From Lumnitzera littorea (Eukaryota; Streptophyta; Magnoliopsida; Myrtales; Combretaceae), in the NCBI GenBank assembly GCA_024138015.1, contig JAMXBB010000006.1, positions 70,073,033-70,137,032 on the forward strand: a DNA stretch of 64,000 nucleotides, in the 5' to 3' direction. Below are positions 62,700 through 64,000 of the stretch, piece by piece. The position numbers and the translations under genes are program-made. Numbering within the stretch: position 1 is the first letter of the stretch; each line of letters begins with the position of its first letter. The notes beneath the pieces were generated by a model. That model was given only the letters and a program-made list of their open reading frames with translations, was not told the DNA's origin and ran no database searches.

Positions 62700-63640
62700 G
62701 TCATCCTTGTGTTTCTCTCTTCTCCTCTAAGAAAGTCTTTCGATTCTCTTGACATCATGCGCTAGAAATTTGCACAGGTGCCCACGTGGTATTGCATCTT
62801 CGATTGCATTCTTGAGTTGAATGCACTCATCTGTATTGTGACCCTTATCACAGTAGAAGTCACAGTACTTGTTTGAATTTCTTCTTGAGGGATTTCCTCG
62901 CATTCTTTTCGGCCATTGGAGGACACCTCTCTCCTTACGGACCTCCATCAAAATATCTGAGATTGGACGATTGACTGGCGTATGATATGAGAATGTTAAG
63001 ATCCTCAGTCTCTTCCTCTCGGCGTCTGAGTCGCTGTCGTTGTCAGTGCTAAGTCTATTCTTGGCATTTTTTTGTTTGTCATTCTTTCCATCTCCTCTGC
63101 TTTGATCAGCTACTCACCGTACCTTTATATTGTCTTCTTATTGAATGTATGAGGTAGCTTTAGCCTTAAACTCAATGAAAGTTTTCGGCCTATTCTTTGC
63201 AAGAGACTTGAAAAAGTCTCCATGAGGCTTTACTCCATTGATTACGGTGTTGAGAGCCACAATCGTATCTAGTTCTGGGATTTGGACCATCTCGGCTATG
63301 AATCTGGCCAAATAATCCCTGATTGACTCTTCGGACTTTTGTTTGATGGTGTTCAGGATTGAAGAGTCCTTAACAGGAAGCTTGCTAGCAAGGAAGTGTT
63401 GAAGGAATACATCTACTAGTTCATTAAAACATGATATGGTATTTGGTTTGAGGTGTTTGAACCATGTGCTGGCTACATTCCTCAAGATTGAGGGAAAAGC
63501 TCGACAGGCTACCGCATTGCTTAAACCATGCAATTTGGCTAGTGTTCGGTAGTACTCTAAGTGATCTTCAAGGTCCTTCATCCCATCACATGTTTCAAAT
63601 TAAGGTAGCTTGATGTGTCAAGGTATTATGTCCTCCAAAA
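62700..63640 (-). pseudogene. Gypsy gag, degenerate
   Basis: An open stretch of 147 codons at 63138-63581 is a Retrotrans_gag domain (ASTWFKHLKPNTISCFNEL, then FLASKLPVKDSS, KSEESIRDYLARF, LNTVINGVKPHGDFFKSL). After broken frames, 62727-62951 gives the C-terminal knuckle YCDFYCDKGHNTDECIQLK and AIPRGHLCKFL. Gag forms the virus-like particle in which reverse transcription occurs. Stops separate the two parts. Confidence 0.88.
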
Positions 63641-64000
63641 TATCTGGGACAAAAGAACTTTTCTTAATTTGGAACTATTTCGTTGTTGAGACGGGTGTGC
63701 TGACATGGGAGAGTCCTACATGATGCACGTGCTGCAGTTGCTTACCTTTATCAATCTTTTTGAAAGTAGGAGCTGTGGGTTGCGCTGGAACCTCAGCTTG
63801 CTTTTTTTGGCAATTCACGAGAATAAATGGAATCGTCGGTACTATTGGCATCATCATCACCATGCTCTTTTTCCCGATTCGGGTGAAAACTTTTATAGAG
63901 AAGGTCAAGGATTTGTTCATGTTTTTCATTTAGCTTGGAATTTTCTTTGGCTAAATTGAGACAAAGCTACTCGAGTCAAGCCAATTGTTGTTCATCAGTA
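63641..64000 (-). pseudogene. N-terminal gag or leader region, runs off the window
   Basis: Minus-strand frames here (63675-63929) give a proline- and lysine-rich segment without a recognised domain, in the position of the gag N-terminus. The 5' leader and LTR are beyond the right edge. Confidence 0.5.

Larger units (their letters stand above)
54679..64000 (-). mobile_element. Ty3/Gypsy retrotransposon, Tat-like, truncated by window edge
   Basis: Read on the minus strand the order is gag, protease, reverse transcriptase, RNase H, integrase, an extra ORF in antisense, polypurine tract, 3' LTR. RT before RNase H before integrase is the Ty3/Gypsy order. The gag tail with a CX..GHNTDEC knuckle followed by a QLKNAIEDAIPRGHL motif, and an extra antisense ORF between integrase and the 3' LTR, point to the Tat lineage (Retand/Ogre relatives); this is inference. 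The 5' LTR lies beyond the right edge. Numerous stops and catalytic substitutions show an inactive copy. Confidence 0.88.

Overview
This is an AT-rich nuclear window from a flowering plant, most likely a eudicot. The evidence is one intron-rich Mei2-like (AML) RNA-binding gene with plant-type GT-AG introns, embedded in several generations of plant transposable elements (LTR retrotransposons, a Mutator-like transposon and a nested solo LTR). I cannot name the species. There is no bacterial gene organisation, CRISPR array or rRNA operon.

Layout: 1-8200 is decayed LTR-retrotransposon sequence (two related, same-strand blocks and a 38-bp minisatellite). 8200-13260 is AT-rich with nothing recognisable. 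At 13270-15640 an inverted-repeat DNA element holds a solo LTR (14144-14610) with a perfect 5-bp target duplication. The promoter and leader lie at 15650-17116. The only convincing host gene is the 977-residue Mei2-like protein, built from 14 coding exons at 17117-27276 (+), with a 3.7-kb third intron and an untranslated first exon. About 1.2 kb downstream sits a full-length Mutator-like element, 28453-34986, with terminal inverted repeats and a 9-bp target duplication. It carries a MURA-type transposase pseudogene followed by a plant-mobile-domain (PMD) pseudogene. 35000-40224 is decayed repeat DNA. At 40230-50392 is a 10.2-kb non-coding LARD-like retroelement with 2.7-kb LTRs, a matching ATGGT target duplication and an interior made largely of minisatellites. 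50400-54678 is a decayed second retroelement with an LTR end and a primer-binding-site relic. 54679-64000 is a minus-strand Ty3/Gypsy element of probable Tat affinity, running off the right edge. Reading along the minus strand it has gag, protease, RT, RNase H and integrase, then an extra antisense ORF (plus strand, 55490-58132), a polypurine tract and the 3' LTR.

The host gene looks intact: all splice phases close and the three RRMs are complete. The transposons all look dead in this window: the MULE and Gypsy ORFs have many stops, and three catalytic aspartates of the Gypsy polyprotein read as asparagine. The most interesting observations are: the MULE carrying a PMD module next to a Gypsy element carrying a related-style Transposase_28/coiled-coil antisense ORF; apparent introns in that antisense ORF; palindromic subterminal repeats in the MULE TIRs; and G-box motifs in the LARD LTRs that differ between copies by CpG-decay-type changes.
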